Part shown: positions 38,145-47,107 of the stretch, piece after piece
Numbering within the stretch: the first letter of the stretch is position 1
Layout of the letters: the number at the start of each line of letters is the position of its first letter
Assembly: GCF_007641255.1 (NCBI RefSeq)
Contig: NZ_CP036259.1
Span: forward strand, 2,852,001 to 2,916,000
Direction of reading: 5' to 3'
Source of the DNA: Sporomusa termitida
Lineage (GTDB): Bacteria; Bacillota; Negativicutes; Sporomusales; Sporomusaceae
Length of the DNA: 64,000 nucleotides
The notes under the pieces: generated by a model
What the model was told of the DNA's origin: nothing
The model's input: the letters and a program-made list of their open reading frames with translations, nothing else
Databases searched by the model: none
Made by a program: the position numbers and the translations under genes

Positions 38145-39032
38145 ATGTCATATATCCAATCTTTAACTGTGTTTTCCTATGTTGCTGAAGAGGGAAGCTT
38201 TTCTGCTGCGGCCAAAAGGCTGGAACTCACTCAGCCCACAGTCTCCTTTCACATTGATAACCTGGAAAAAAGTTTTGGCTGCCCCTTGTTCTTCAGGACA
38301 TCCAAAGGTGTTTCCTTAACCATATATGGCGAAAGACTGTATCAGACCACCCGGATAATAAATGACCTGACGACCGCTGCCCGCAAAGAAATTCAAGCCA
38401 TGGCCCAGGGTTCGGCCGGCCGGATACTGCTTGGTGCCAGCACAATCCCCGCCGATTATATCCTCCCGCCGCTAATGGCTCAGTTCCTGAAAAGCAACCC
38501 CGGCCTGAGCATATCGCTCATAACCGGCGACAGTCATACCATCCTGGAAAAGTTTAGGCGGGGTGAATTCCCTATTGCTGTAGTCGGCACCAAGCCGGAC
38601 GACAGCCTGATCAGCCAGCCGCTCTGGACGGACGAACTGTTGCTTGTCGCCCACCCAGACTATCAATCAGTGGCCGGCGCTAGCCCGATAAAAGACTGGG
38701 TCCTGACATTGCCGTTTATTTTACGAAAAAAATCATCAGGCACCATCAGCTCAGCCCTGGATGCCCTGGCCCGCTTTGGCATTAACCGGGACGAGCTTAC
38801 TGTTGTTATGGAAGCCGGCAGCAATCAGGCGGTAAAAGCGGCTATCCTGAATAAAATCGGCGTAGGCTTTATCTCTTCGTGGGCGGTTGAGGCTGAGCTT
38901 ATGTCCGGCCGGCTAATTTCCCTGCCGCTGCCGATACCGGTAATCGAGCGCCAGTTTTATGCGGTTTGCCGCCAGTCGCTGCTGCCGGCCTGTCTGGACC
39001 GATTTTGGCAGTATCTCATTGCGCAGAAATAA
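38145..39032 (+). CDS. LysR-family regulator, selenium-metabolism type
   Basis: 295 residues, ATG start behind GAGGTGAG. The N-terminal winged helix is typical LysR: VFSYVAEEGSFSAAAKRLELT, TQPTVSFHIDNLEKSFG, LFFRTSKGVSLTIYGE. The rest is the substrate-binding domain (GRILLGASTIPADYILPPL, PIAVVGTKPDD). It is transcribed away from yedE across a 138-base gap, the usual arrangement for a LysR regulator and its target. A selenium-related co-inducer is inferred from context only. Confidence 0.9.
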   Translation: MSYIQSLTVFSYVAEEGSFSAAAKRLELTQPTVSFHIDNLEKSFGCPLFFRTSKGVSLTIYGERLYQTTRIINDLTTAARKEIQAMAQGSAGRILLGASTIPADYILPPLMAQFLKSNPGLSISLITGDSHTILEKFRRGEFPIAVVGTKPDDSLISQPLWTDELLLVAHPDYQSVAGASPIKDWVLTLPFILRKKSSGTISSALDALARFGINRDELTVVMEAGSNQAVKAAILNKIGVGFISSWAVEAELMSGRLISLPLPIPVIERQFYAVCRQSLLPACLDRFWQYLIAQK

Positions 39033-39204
39033 CGGCCTGGTTCAGCGCCGTCGCTGCCGCAGCCAGCTGGTCTGAATGCCGATAAAAATTCAACCCCGCC
39101 AGTCAGCTGCTTCTATAAGCCTCTGCTTGCTAAAATATTATTATCCCTCTTTACTAGAACGTATGTTCTCGGGTATAATAAGAGCATGCAAGGAGCTGAT
39201 GAAT

Positions 39205-40524
39205 GTGGATGTGTTCGACAAACTGAAGATCTTAACCGATGCGGCAAAATATGATGTGGCGTGCACCTCAAGCGGCGTAAATAAAAAAGCCGCCGCCGGC
39301 GGTATCGGCAGTGCCGCCGCCTGTGGCATCTGCCACAGCTTTTCCGCCGATGGGCGCTGCATTTCCCTGTTCAAAGTGCTGCTGACCAATATCTGCATTT
39401 ATGATTGTAAATACTGCGTTAACCGCCGCTCAAACGACACCCCGCGAACCATGTTTTCACCCCGGGAATTAGCTGAACTGACTATCAACTTTTACCGCCG
39501 CAATTATATTGAGGGCTTGTTTTTAAGCTCCGGCGTGCTGAAAAATCCGGACTACACCTGCGAACAGATCATAGAGACCTTGCGTATCCTGCGTGAGGAA
39601 TACCGCTTTGCCGGTTATATTCATGCCAAGGCGATTCCCGGCGCCGACAGTGCCCTGATTACCCGTCTGGGCCTGCTGGCCGACCGGATGAGTGTGAATA
39701 TCGAATTACCCTCGCAAAACAGTTTGCAGCTGCTGGCACCGGATAAGTCAAAGCATGCCATTTTTACCCCTATGGGTCATATTCAGAACCGGATCCGGGA
39801 GAACTCGCGGGATATAGTAAAGTACCGCCATGCACCCAAATTTGTTCCTGCCGGCCAAAGCACCCAGATGATTATCGGGGCTACGGCCGACACCGATTAT
39901 CAGATTCTAAACCTGACGGAAAATCTGTACAAAAGATATCAATTGAAACGGGTTTTCTTCTCCGCCTATATGCCGGTAGCTGTGGACAGCCTCCTTCCCG
40001 CCCTGGATACAGCCCCGCCGCTGTGGCGCGAACACCGGCTTTATCAGGCCGACTGGCTGCTCAGGTTTTACGGGTTTGCTGCTGACGAACTGCTTGATCA
40101 GCAGCAGCAAAGTTTCAATCCCTATCTTGATCCTAAATGCAACTGGGCCCTTCACCATATGGATTCCTTCCCGGTGGAGGTTAACCGGGCTTCCTACCGT
40201 GACTTACTGCGGGTACCGGGCATCGGCGTAACCAGCGCCCAGCGGATAGTAACCGCCCGCCGTACAACCTCCCTCCATTTCGACAACCTGAAAAAGCTGG
40301 GGGTTGTCCTCAAACGGGCGCAGTATTTTATCACCTGCGCCGGCAAAACCGCCGACGGCATAAAAAACACCCCTAATGCCATGCTCCGCTCTTTGCTGTC
40401 GGCTAAAACACTGGAACTGTATCATTCCCAATTTGCCAGCCGGCCGGAACAGCTCTCGCTCTTTCACCAGCCGGCGCTGCGCCCCCTACCACAGGAGGCT
40501 AGCAACAATGCCGGCCGGGTCTGA
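39205..40524 (+). CDS. Putative DNA modification/repair radical SAM protein
   Basis: About 439 residues from GTG 39205, nine bases after AGGAG; the ATG at 39199 is an alternative. Radical SAM Cys motif: NICIYDCKYCVNRR (CxxxCxxC type). Upstream segments AAKYDVACTSSG and CHSFSADGRCISLFK are typical of the rSAM_link_UDG group. The C-terminal part has a helix-hairpin-helix-like segment, VPGIGVTSAQRIVTARR, suggesting DNA binding. Its stop overlaps the start of the DUF4130 gene, which is the standard partner. Confidence 0.88.
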   Translation: MDVFDKLKILTDAAKYDVACTSSGVNKKAAAGGIGSAAACGICHSFSADGRCISLFKVLLTNICIYDCKYCVNRRSNDTPRTMFSPRELAELTINFYRRNYIEGLFLSSGVLKNPDYTCEQIIETLRILREEYRFAGYIHAKAIPGADSALITRLGLLADRMSVNIELPSQNSLQLLAPDKSKHAIFTPMGHIQNRIRENSRDIVKYRHAPKFVPAGQSTQMIIGATADTDYQILNLTENLYKRYQLKRVFFSAYMPVAVDSLLPALDTAPPLWREHRLYQADWLLRFYGFAADELLDQQQQSFNPYLDPKCNWALHHMDSFPVEVNRASYRDLLRVPGIGVTSAQRIVTARRTTSLHFDNLKKLGVVLKRAQYFITCAGKTADGIKNTPNAMLRSLLSAKTLELYHSQFASRPEQLSLFHQPALRPLPQEASNNAGRV

Positions 40525-41335
40525 TCTGATTTACTGCTATGACGGCAGCTTTGACGGTTTATTGTGCTGTGTCTTTGAAAGTTACGAAAAAAAAGAAATT
40601 CCCGTTGATATCCTGGTAGCGGCTACAGCTCAGCCGCTGCTCTTTTCGACCAAAGAGATTCCAACTGACAGCCAAAAAGCCGGCCGGGTACTGGCCTCTA
40701 TTCCCCAAAAACTGGGCCCGGCAGCGCTGGTCTTTATCCAACAGGCCTTTTTAACCTGCCTGGGGCAAAAAGAGCTGTATATCCTGCTCTTCCTGCGGCT
40801 TGGCTACCGCAACGGCCCGTCGGTGATGAATATGCTGACCGATAACGTGGTCGGCACACTTTGCAGGGCGGTAAAACATTTAGAGCGGGAAAGTCATTTG
40901 TTTAAAGGCTTCCTGCGTTTTTCCATTTTTAGCAACGTCCTGGTCGGTGAGATCGAACCCAAAAATTATGTACTGCCGCTGCTGACGCAGCATTTTTGTG
41001 AACGTTATCCGGAAGAACGCTTTTTAATCTATGATAAAACCCATGGCATGGGACTGGTATATCAGCCCTACCAGTCGGCCGTCATTCCCATCAGTTCGCT
41101 TGATCTGCCGGCAGCAGATGCCGAGGAACAACGGTTTCGTGAACTCTGGCAACTATTTTATGATACCATCGCGATTGAGGGGCGGTATAATCCAACCTGC
41201 CGCATGAGCCATATGCCCAAACGGTACTGGACGTACATGACGGAGTTTGGCAGCCGGCCTAAAGAGGCCCGGCCTAAGCTGCCTGACGCCGGCCGGACAT
41301 TATTGCCCATTCCTGTACAGGAAAAATTGCCCTGA
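40508..41335 (+). CDS. DUF4130/TIGR03915-type DNA-metabolism protein
   Basis: 275 residues from ATG 40508, nine bases after AGGAGG, overlapping the radical SAM gene by 17 bases. Opening IYCYDGSFDGLLCCVFESYEKK and the segments SHLFKGFLRFS, HFCERYPEERFLIYDKTHGMGL and CRMSHMPKRYWTYMTEF match the DUF4130 family. In other genomes it lies next to, or is fused with, a uracil-DNA glycosylase. No glycosylase is seen here. The enzymatic role is unproven. Confidence 0.88.
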   Translation: MPAGSDLIYCYDGSFDGLLCCVFESYEKKEIPVDILVAATAQPLLFSTKEIPTDSQKAGRVLASIPQKLGPAALVFIQQAFLTCLGQKELYILLFLRLGYRNGPSVMNMLTDNVVGTLCRAVKHLERESHLFKGFLRFSIFSNVLVGEIEPKNYVLPLLTQHFCERYPEERFLIYDKTHGMGLVYQPYQSAVIPISSLDLPAADAEEQRFRELWQLFYDTIAIEGRYNPTCRMSHMPKRYWTYMTEFGSRPKEARPKLPDAGRTLLPIPVQEKLP

Positions 41336-41397
41336 TATTGTCTTTTTGCAAGTGTTTAAGCCCGGTTCCTGGCTTAACCGCCCGCCAAACCAAGTGA

Positions 41398-41553
41398 ATG
41401 GAGTTGCCGCCATTGGCTGAGCAAGCCTGCCTGATCCTTGCGCTTACGCCGGCGGTGGGGCTTAAACCGGCTGCGTTTCTGGGGCTTTTAATCCCGGCCG
41501 GCGAGAGGCTGGAATACAGCGCGGGGCAACTAACTTTATTTGACTTTTATTAA
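41398..41553 (+). CDS. Possible small protein of 51 residues
   Basis: ATG opens a frame reading MELPPLAEQACLILALTPAV then GLKPAAFLG, ending GQLTLFDFY. The codon use is like the neighbouring genes. There is no clear ribosome site and a TGA lies just before the ATG. It may be a remnant of a longer gene rather than a functional gene. Its 3-prime end overlaps a strong promoter. Confidence 0.3.
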   Translation: MELPPLAEQACLILALTPAVGLKPAAFLGLLIPAGERLEYSAGQLTLFDFY

Positions 41554-41568
41554 GTGTTTATATATAAT
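41540..41568 (+). promoter_or_regulatory. Promoter of khtTU
   Basis: TTGACT (41540-41545), a 17-base spacer and TATAAT (41563-41568), about 95 bases before the khtT start. Near-consensus sigma-A promoter. No other plus-strand gene with a good start lies between them. Confidence 0.75.
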
Positions 41569-41664
41569 AATACCACCAAAAGCTAGTAATTATCTTCATT
41601 TATCTAGAGAATTTCTACATAAAATTAATACAATGAAATTATGTTATAACTTAGGAGGAATTAC

Positions 41665-42162
41665 ATGTTTAGTATTAAAGAATCTAATCTTCCGGGAATT
41701 GGCAAGAAATATCAAATGTTAACGCGCGGAGGGGATCTATTGGTTTTTGTGATTCATGATGACGGTCGCAGGGAGATTTATCAGTATGATCCCAAAGATC
41801 CGGATGAAATGATCTCGACCTTTACACTTGAGGATGACGAAGCGCGGCAAGTTGCTGCCATTGTTGGCGGTATGACATATAAGCCCAAAGCATTGGAAAC
41901 AATTGAGATGGCTTTGAATGATTTGATTATTGAATGGTATAAATTAGAAAGCAGCTCGCCTTGCATCGGTAAATGTATTGGTGAGTTAGATATCCGTCAA
42001 AAAACAGGCGCAACGATTATTGCGATTGTGGAAAAGGACCAAACGCAGACGGTTAGTCCGGGACCGGAGCATATTCTTAAAGCCGATGCCATGCTGGTGG
42101 TGGCCGGAGATCGAAAACAAATTAAGGCTTTGAAAAATCTCCTGATTCACAAGGAATCATAA
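41665..42162 (+). CDS. khtT: K+/H+ antiporter regulatory subunit (TrkA-C domain)
   Basis: 165 residues, AGGAGG-type ribosome site. The N-terminal half (LPGIGKKYQMLTRGGDLLVFV, DGRREIYQYD) is the KhtT accessory domain. The C-terminal half is a TrkA-C domain (SSPCIGKCIGELDIRQKTG, VSPGPEHILKADAMLVVAGD). In Bacillus, KhtT gates the KhtU antiporter in response to c-di-AMP and cell conditions. It is followed after 2 bases by the antiporter gene. Confidence 0.88.
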   Translation: MFSIKESNLPGIGKKYQMLTRGGDLLVFVIHDDGRREIYQYDPKDPDEMISTFTLEDDEARQVAAIVGGMTYKPKALETIEMALNDLIIEWYKLESSSPCIGKCIGELDIRQKTGATIIAIVEKDQTQTVSPGPEHILKADAMLVVAGDRKQIKALKNLLIHKES

Positions 42163-42164
42163 GT

Positions 42165-43376
42165 ATGGAAATACTAGTATTCGAAATAGGCGTGGCGATT
42201 GCTCTCCTAGCCTGTGCCGGGTTGATTTCCAACAAGCTTCGCTCTTCGATTGTTCCCTTTTACATCATTGTTGGTATGTTAGTCGGTTCTCACGCCCCCC
42301 ATGTCGGGATTGTGGATTTCCGTTTTATTGAAAGCGCTGAAACCATCCATTTCATGGGCAGAATGGGCATTTTGTTTCTACTGTTCTATTTGGGGCTGGA
42401 GTTTTCGGTAGGGCGATTGATTAGCGCCGGGCGCTCCATCGCCATTGGCGGTACGATCTACTTAGCGATCAATTTCACATTAGGGTTAGTGTACGCTATG
42501 GCCGCCGGATTTTCAATAAAAGAAGTTATGGTTATAGCCGGGATCACAACGATCTCTTCCAGTGCCATCGTAGCCAAAGTGCTTGTTGACCTAAAACGTA
42601 CCGCCAATCCCGAAACGGAAATGATTTTGGGGATTATTATGGTGGAAGACATTTTTCTGGCAGTATATATATCAATTCTGTCCGGGTTATTGCTGAGTGG
42701 TGCTACCTCGCTCATGGGAATTATCGGCGCTGCCGCAGTTGCCCTGATATATATCCTGGGAATGCTGGTCGTCGGCCGTAAAATTACACCGTTTTTAAAT
42801 CGGGTTTTATCCGTTCAGTCTAATGAGTTGTTTATCCTGATGGTTTTTTCGCTACTGTTTTTAATTGCCGGCTTTTCCGAAACCCTTCATGTTGCCGAGG
42901 CTATTGGCGCTCTTTTGGCTGGTTTGATTCTTGCGGAAACCGAGCATATACATAGAATTGAACGGATAATTTTGCCTTTTCGGGATTTTTTCGGCGCCAT
43001 GTTCTTTTTCAGCTTTGGCTTGTCGATTGATCCGTTTAATCTTTTAGGAGCTTTTTGGCTGACCCTTGGCGCGGTTGTTATCACTATTATCGGTAATTTA
43101 GTTGCCGGCTTACTGGCTGGAAGAACTGCGGGTTTATCAGCGAAAGCTTCTACCAATATAGGGCTCACCATTGTTTCCCGCGGCGAGTTTTCCATCATTA
43201 CTGCTAATCTGGGAAAAGCAGGCGGATTGCTGCCGATTTTACAGCCCTTTGCAGCTTTGTATGTATTGCTGCTGGCGATATTAGGGCCTTTAATGACTAA
43301 AGAATCAAAAACAATCTACAAATGGCTTAACAGTATCTTTAAGTTTGCCACTAAAAATTTGGCTAAACAAGAGTGA
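42165..43376 (+). CDS. khtU: K+/H+ antiporter (CPA2 family)
   Basis: 403 residues with about 12 hydrophobic segments and the CPA2 signature segments: ACAGLISNKLRSSIVPFYIIVG, GILFLLFYLGLEFSVGRL, SSSAIVAKVL, IIMVEDIFLAVYIS and FSFGLSIDPF, ending KGG-type IVSRGEFSIITANLG. This is the membrane subunit of the KhtTU potassium efflux system that protects against high cytoplasmic K+ and alkaline stress. The third subunit gene khtS is not seen. Confidence 0.9.
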   Translation: MEILVFEIGVAIALLACAGLISNKLRSSIVPFYIIVGMLVGSHAPHVGIVDFRFIESAETIHFMGRMGILFLLFYLGLEFSVGRLISAGRSIAIGGTIYLAINFTLGLVYAMAAGFSIKEVMVIAGITTISSSAIVAKVLVDLKRTANPETEMILGIIMVEDIFLAVYISILSGLLLSGATSLMGIIGAAAVALIYILGMLVVGRKITPFLNRVLSVQSNELFILMVFSLLFLIAGFSETLHVAEAIGALLAGLILAETEHIHRIERIILPFRDFFGAMFFFSFGLSIDPFNLLGAFWLTLGAVVITIIGNLVAGLLAGRTAGLSAKASTNIGLTIVSRGEFSIITANLGKAGGLLPILQPFAALYVLLLAILGPLMTKESKTIYKWLNSIFKFATKNLAKQE

Positions 43377-43476
43377 TAAAAGCCAAATTCAATATAGAAC
43401 GACTTAATTCAGTCTGCACGCTCTTATCAACTAGCAGCGAAGAAAATGGCACGATCAACTTTTGACAGTGTCTCTT

Positions 43477-43522
43477 GATAATGATAAATCCCTCCCATAC
43501 CCGGGAGGGATTTATCATTATC
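43477..43522. terminator. Bidirectional terminator between khtU and the P-II-like gene
   Basis: A perfect 20-bp stem (43477-43496 and 43503-43522) with a 6-base loop. It lies between convergent genes, 100 bases after khtU and 30 bases after the P-II-like stop, and can serve both. Confidence 0.75.
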
Positions 43523-43551
43523 CGGAATCACTAGTGGATCTGTTGCTAGCG

Positions 43552-44241
43552 CTATTCTAATTTGGCTGTCTGGATGCCCTTTACACCGTTTACCTGCAAT
43601 GAAAAAGAAATCCCGCACGCATCAGTAGTGGGACCGACTTTTTCAGCAATGCCGGTCATGATGGCATTAGCAGCACTGTTCGGGGCCACGATCATCAGCA
43701 TTTCTTTTTCAGGGACGATTGTCACCCCAAAAAATTTTTCCATTTCCGCCATGCCGCAACTGCGCGCGTGCAGTACCGTGCCGCCTTTGGCACCATACGC
43801 CCGGGCCACATCCATAACGTCTTCGCTGTATCCGCGGTTAAGCACCACTATAATTAGATTATGCGCAGAATCTTGCCCCATCGTCACCCCTCCGTTTGCA
43901 TTACTAACAAATTCAACAGGCTTACGGTAGCATCCCTGATGTACCTGCGTTATAAACAATATTCCATTCCCCGGTTTTTTCATTTCCAGTTTCTCATCTA
44001 TTTTGTCCATTATTTCCCAGGCGGTATTTGTAGGCAGGATGCTAAAAAAGACCACCTTTTCCGATTCGCCCAAGCCAAGATAATTTAAAATCTTGGAGTT
44101 AGCCGTGCCCTTTCCATGAGTAACCAGGCTGCAGAAGGTTTCGTACTGTTTCAGGATATTTGTTACTTTTTCGCGCCGGTTCGAGTCGCATATTACCCAT
44201 AGAAGGCTGATCGCCAAATGACTGTGTTTTTCCAATTGCAT
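43552..44241 (-). CDS. Tandem P-II-like regulatory protein
   Basis: 229 residues arranged as two P-II-like units. Residues 8-105 contain ISLLWVICDSNRREKVTNIL, VTHGKGTANSKILNYLG and KPGNGILFITQVHQG. Residues about 125-229 repeat the layout: NLIIVVLNRGYSEDVMDVAR, GAKGGTVLHARSCG, KEMLMIVAPNSAANAIMTGI and the late ACGISFSLQVNGVKG. P-II proteins bind nucleotides and adjust partner transporters. It is downstream of two DUF1538 membrane genes on the same strand, a pairing seen elsewhere. A role in gating those proteins is the natural inference. Confidence 0.8.
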   Translation of the reverse strand: MQLEKHSHLAISLLWVICDSNRREKVTNILKQYETFCSLVTHGKGTANSKILNYLGLGESEKVVFFSILPTNTAWEIMDKIDEKLEMKKPGNGILFITQVHQGCYRKPVEFVSNANGGVTMGQDSAHNLIIVVLNRGYSEDVMDVARAYGAKGGTVLHARSCGMAEMEKFFGVTIVPEKEMLMIVAPNSAANAIMTGIAEKVGPTTDACGISFSLQVNGVKGIQTAKLE

Positions 44242-44292
44242 AACGATAATCCTCTCCTTTTAGGCTGCTACATTGCCTCAGTTGTTCCGGCG

Positions 44293-45057
44293 CTATGCTT
44301 CCTGGCCAGCAGCCTCCAGCTCCTTGGCCTTTTTCAGTTTGTTGCTATAGATGAGGCCTATTGTTTGTATAATAATGGGCGGGATCATGGTGATTAAGCC
44401 CGCAATGCCGAAAGCATCCACAACCACATTGCGGTCTGGAATCACTGAACATACGCCAATGGCAAAGGGAATGACAAACGCCGCGCTCATCGCGCCTGTG
44501 ACCACTTCACCGGAGTCAAAGCCAATGCCCACAAAGATGTTAGGTACAAAAAAGGTGAGCGCAAGGGAAATGGTATACCCCGGCAGCAAAAACCACCAGA
44601 TGGAAAGGCCGCTTAAAATACGCACTATCGACAGGCTCATGGCGATACCGACGCCCAGCGCCATGGCAGAGAGCAGCAGCCTCCGGGATATCGCCCCGTC
44701 GGTGATCTTTCTCACCTGATTTACCAGCACATAAACCGTCGGTTCTGCCAGCACCACGCAGGCGCCGATGACCAAGGAGATGGGTATCAGAATCCAATTA
44801 TAGGAAAGCTGGCCTATAGCCTCGCCCAAGGCAACCGCTGCGGGCATAAACCCCTTGTTCACCCCGGACAGGAATATGGTAAGCCCCACCAATAAATAAA
44901 TGAGCCCTACGAATATCTTGATCAGTTCAATGCGGGAAAGCTTCAGTTTCGTGATCTGAAAGATTAAAAACATCCCCAAAATTGGCACCAGGATGATGGC
45001 TACTTCAAGCAGAGTATGCCACATGGCCCAGCCAAACATACTGAACAAACCGGACAT
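44293..45057 (-). CDS. DUF1538 membrane protein, C-terminal partner
   Basis: 254 residues with six to seven hydrophobic helices (WHTLLEVAIILVPILGMFLIF, IKIFVGLIYLLVGLTIFL, WILIPISLVIGACVVLAEPTVYV). The conserved core AEPTVYVLVNQVRKITDG and FDSGEVVTGAMSAAFVIPFAIG are typical of DUF1538. It resembles the neighbouring upstream gene, so the pair looks like a split two-domain transporter. A P-II-like protein is encoded downstream. Substrate unknown. Confidence 0.85.
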   Translation of the reverse strand: MSGLFSMFGWAMWHTLLEVAIILVPILGMFLIFQITKLKLSRIELIKIFVGLIYLLVGLTIFLSGVNKGFMPAAVALGEAIGQLSYNWILIPISLVIGACVVLAEPTVYVLVNQVRKITDGAISRRLLLSAMALGVGIAMSLSIVRILSGLSIWWFLLPGYTISLALTFFVPNIFVGIGFDSGEVVTGAMSAAFVIPFAIGVCSVIPDRNVVVDAFGIAGLITMIPPIIIQTIGLIYSNKLKKAKELEAAGQEA

Positions 45058-45075
45058 GTTTGTGATTTCGACAGC

Positions 45076-45783
45076 CTACGCGGGAAGATACTGTGTGTCC
45101 GACGAATCATAGAACATGCCCAATATCAGCACCGAAATAATGGGACCTACGGAACAAATTGAACTAATACCGAAATTATCTTCCTCAGCGTGCCGGCTGT
45201 TGGAAACAGCCGCGAACCCGCCGCCAATGGCAAGGAGGAAGGGTACCGTGACCGGCCCGGTGGTGACTGCTGCCGAGTCGATGGCCACGGCGAGATAATC
45301 ACTCGAAAAAATCGCGATGATGAAGGCAAGGGGGTATGCTACCGCCAACACGCGCCCCAGGCGCCAGTCAAAAAGCACCCGTAATACGGCCAGCACCAAA
45401 AATGCGCCTACGCCCACGCTGATACCGGCAATCAGATTAACTTTGGGAATCGAAGCTACCTGATTGGCAAGCACGGAAAGGTCCGGTTCAGCCGCGGTCG
45501 CCATAAAGCCGAAAACGAACAAGGAGATAATGATCAACGGCAGTTTGCGCGACGAAATCAATGCGGCCCCTACATGCTCGCCAATGGGCATCATGGCAAG
45601 TTCCACGCCGATGGAAAAAAGCGCAAGCCCCACAAACAGCATTGCCATGCCGACCAGCATCATCCCGAGCGTCCAGGGTGCCAGCGATGCGACCATAAAA
45701 TGCAGTGCCAAAATGATCGCGCCTATCGGAACAACAGCCATGACCGATTCTTTTAATTTCTCGTTTAACACTTTCCTCATCAA
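45076..45783 (-). CDS. DUF1538 membrane protein, N-terminal partner
   Basis: 235 residues, ATG start behind AAAGAGGTTG. Conserved DUF1538 segments: MVGMAMLFVGLALFSIGVELAM, FMATAAEPDLSVLANQVASIP, VAIDSAAVTTGPVTVPFLLAIG, with several helices. It lies 18 bases upstream of the second DUF1538 gene. In many genomes these form one long protein; here two separate chains are made. Putative inner-membrane transporter, ligand unknown. Confidence 0.85.
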   Translation of the reverse strand: MMRKVLNEKLKESVMAVVPIGAIILALHFMVASLAPWTLGMMLVGMAMLFVGLALFSIGVELAMMPIGEHVGAALISSRKLPLIIISLFVFGFMATAAEPDLSVLANQVASIPKVNLIAGISVGVGAFLVLAVLRVLFDWRLGRVLAVAYPLAFIIAIFSSDYLAVAIDSAAVTTGPVTVPFLLAIGGGFAAVSNSRHAEEDNFGISSICSVGPIISVLILGMFYDSSDTQYLPA

Positions 45784-45797
45784 TCAACCTCTTTTCA

Positions 45798-45830
45798 TTC
45801 TTCAGTATTTTCTTCAATATTTTCTTCAGT
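45798..45830. repeat. 12-bp tandem repeat in the DUF1538 leader
   Basis: Nearly three copies of a 12-base unit (TTCTTCAGTATT on the plus strand; TGAAGAAAATAC on the transcribed strand), directly before the ribosome site of the first DUF1538 gene. Copy number could vary by slippage. Confidence 0.6.
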
Positions 45831-45910
45831 TATTCTCTATTTTACTTTACACTGAAAAATTTGGCAAATGCAATTTTTTAAAAAAACCACAGCCTTGTTG
45901 CAAAATTATA

Positions 45911-47107
45911 TTATCTGATTAATTGATCGGCATAGACCAGCCGGATGCCGGCTGCTTCTATCTCCGGGATCATTTCCCTTACCGCAATGACTGTGTTAGG
46001 CCGGGCATGGCCAATAACGGTTACACTGCCATTTCTCCGGGCCATAGCAATGGCTGTCCGCAGTTGCTTTTTTATTAATTCAATGTCTGAACTATTATCT
46101 AAAAACAGCTCATTTTCTCCGGTTCGCAGCCCCAGCTGCCTTGACACCTCGGCCGCCACCGTTTTATTGCTGGTCCGGCTGTCAATAAAAAACAGATTAT
46201 GGGCTTTAATAACCCCTAATACAGTTTTCATTACCTGCCTGTCGGCAGTTGCCTTTGAGCCCTGATGGTTGTTGACCCCTTTGAGGCCAGGTATAGAGGC
46301 AATTGCCTGTTCCACCGTCTGTTTAATCTCAGCCGCAGGCATATTGACAGTAATAACGGTAGGCTCTGTTTCTTCCGTTGCCGACAGCGGCTCCAGCGGC
46401 AGGTGCAGCATCACTAGATGACCGGCGCTGAGAGCTGCCGATGCCGCCTCCGTACTATACTGGCGATAAGGTAAAACGGCAAAGGTGATTGGCCGCCCCA
46501 TATTGGCATATTCAGCAATCGGCTCCCGGATATAGCCAAAATCATCAATGATAATCGCCATTTCACCGCCACCGGACTTGACCTCCGGCTTAGGCTTAAT
46601 TTGCGGTACCGGGCTTTGCTCCTGCGCAACATAGATCCGGTCTGTCACTATGGTCAGGGGTTCATTGTTTAACATATCCTTAATACCAACATCAATCCGC
46701 ACAGTCGGCGCCCCATTATAGGTATCCGGTTCGGTGCCGATTACCTGGCCGCCGGCATTAGCAGCCGCCGGGGTTAAGGCCTGCTCCACCACTGCCGGCG
46801 ACATTGTGGCCGGCACCATAACCAGCATACTCCGGCTATGCCAGCGAATAAGCCCCTCGACCCCGGTGCGGGGGACCTCCTGCCGGGCTTCTGTCAACCT
46901 TTCCGGCTTTACCTTGACACTGTTCAGGCCAGCATCAACAGCAGCATGAATCTTATTGGCCGTATCGGTAAAATCAAGGACCACACCGGCCCCGGTCTTT
47001 TCCAGATCGTAGCCGGCCGGCGGGCTGCCTGCCTGATAAAAGATAACAGCGATAACAAGGGCAGCCAGTGCCAGTATCCATTTTAAATGATTGCTTTTTT
47101 TGGCCAT
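45911..47107 (-). CDS. Divergent polysaccharide deacetylase family protein
   Basis: 398 residues. One hydrophobic helix near the start (WILALAALVIAVIFYQAG) anchors it. The C-terminal 220 residues are the DUF610/divergent deacetylase domain: MAIIIDDFGY, ITFAVLPYRQYSTEAASAALSAGH, VMLHLPLEPL, GVNNHQGSKATADRQ, LFFIDSRTSNKT, and VTVIGHARPNTV. The catalytic Asp pair and His residues are present. The middle part is variable. Probably acts at the cell envelope; the sugar substrate is unknown. Confidence 0.85.
   Translation of the reverse strand: MAKKSNHLKWILALAALVIAVIFYQAGSPPAGYDLEKTGAGVVLDFTDTANKIHAAVDAGLNSVKVKPERLTEARQEVPRTGVEGLIRWHSRSMLVMVPATMSPAVVEQALTPAAANAGGQVIGTEPDTYNGAPTVRIDVGIKDMLNNEPLTIVTDRIYVAQEQSPVPQIKPKPEVKSGGGEMAIIIDDFGYIREPIAEYANMGRPITFAVLPYRQYSTEAASAALSAGHLVMLHLPLEPLSATEETEPTVITVNMPAAEIKQTVEQAIASIPGLKGVNNHQGSKATADRQVMKTVLGVIKAHNLFFIDSRTSNKTVAAEVSRQLGLRTGENELFLDNSSDIELIKKQLRTAIAMARRNGSVTVIGHARPNTVIAVREMIPEIEAAGIRLVYADQLIR

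Noticed and set aside
45790-45835. CRISPR-like array
   Set aside because: A 12-base unit repeated without spacers is a simple tandem repeat. No other regularly spaced repeats were found in the window and no cas genes are present; the Cas4-like nuclease at 1-766 belongs to a phage module.
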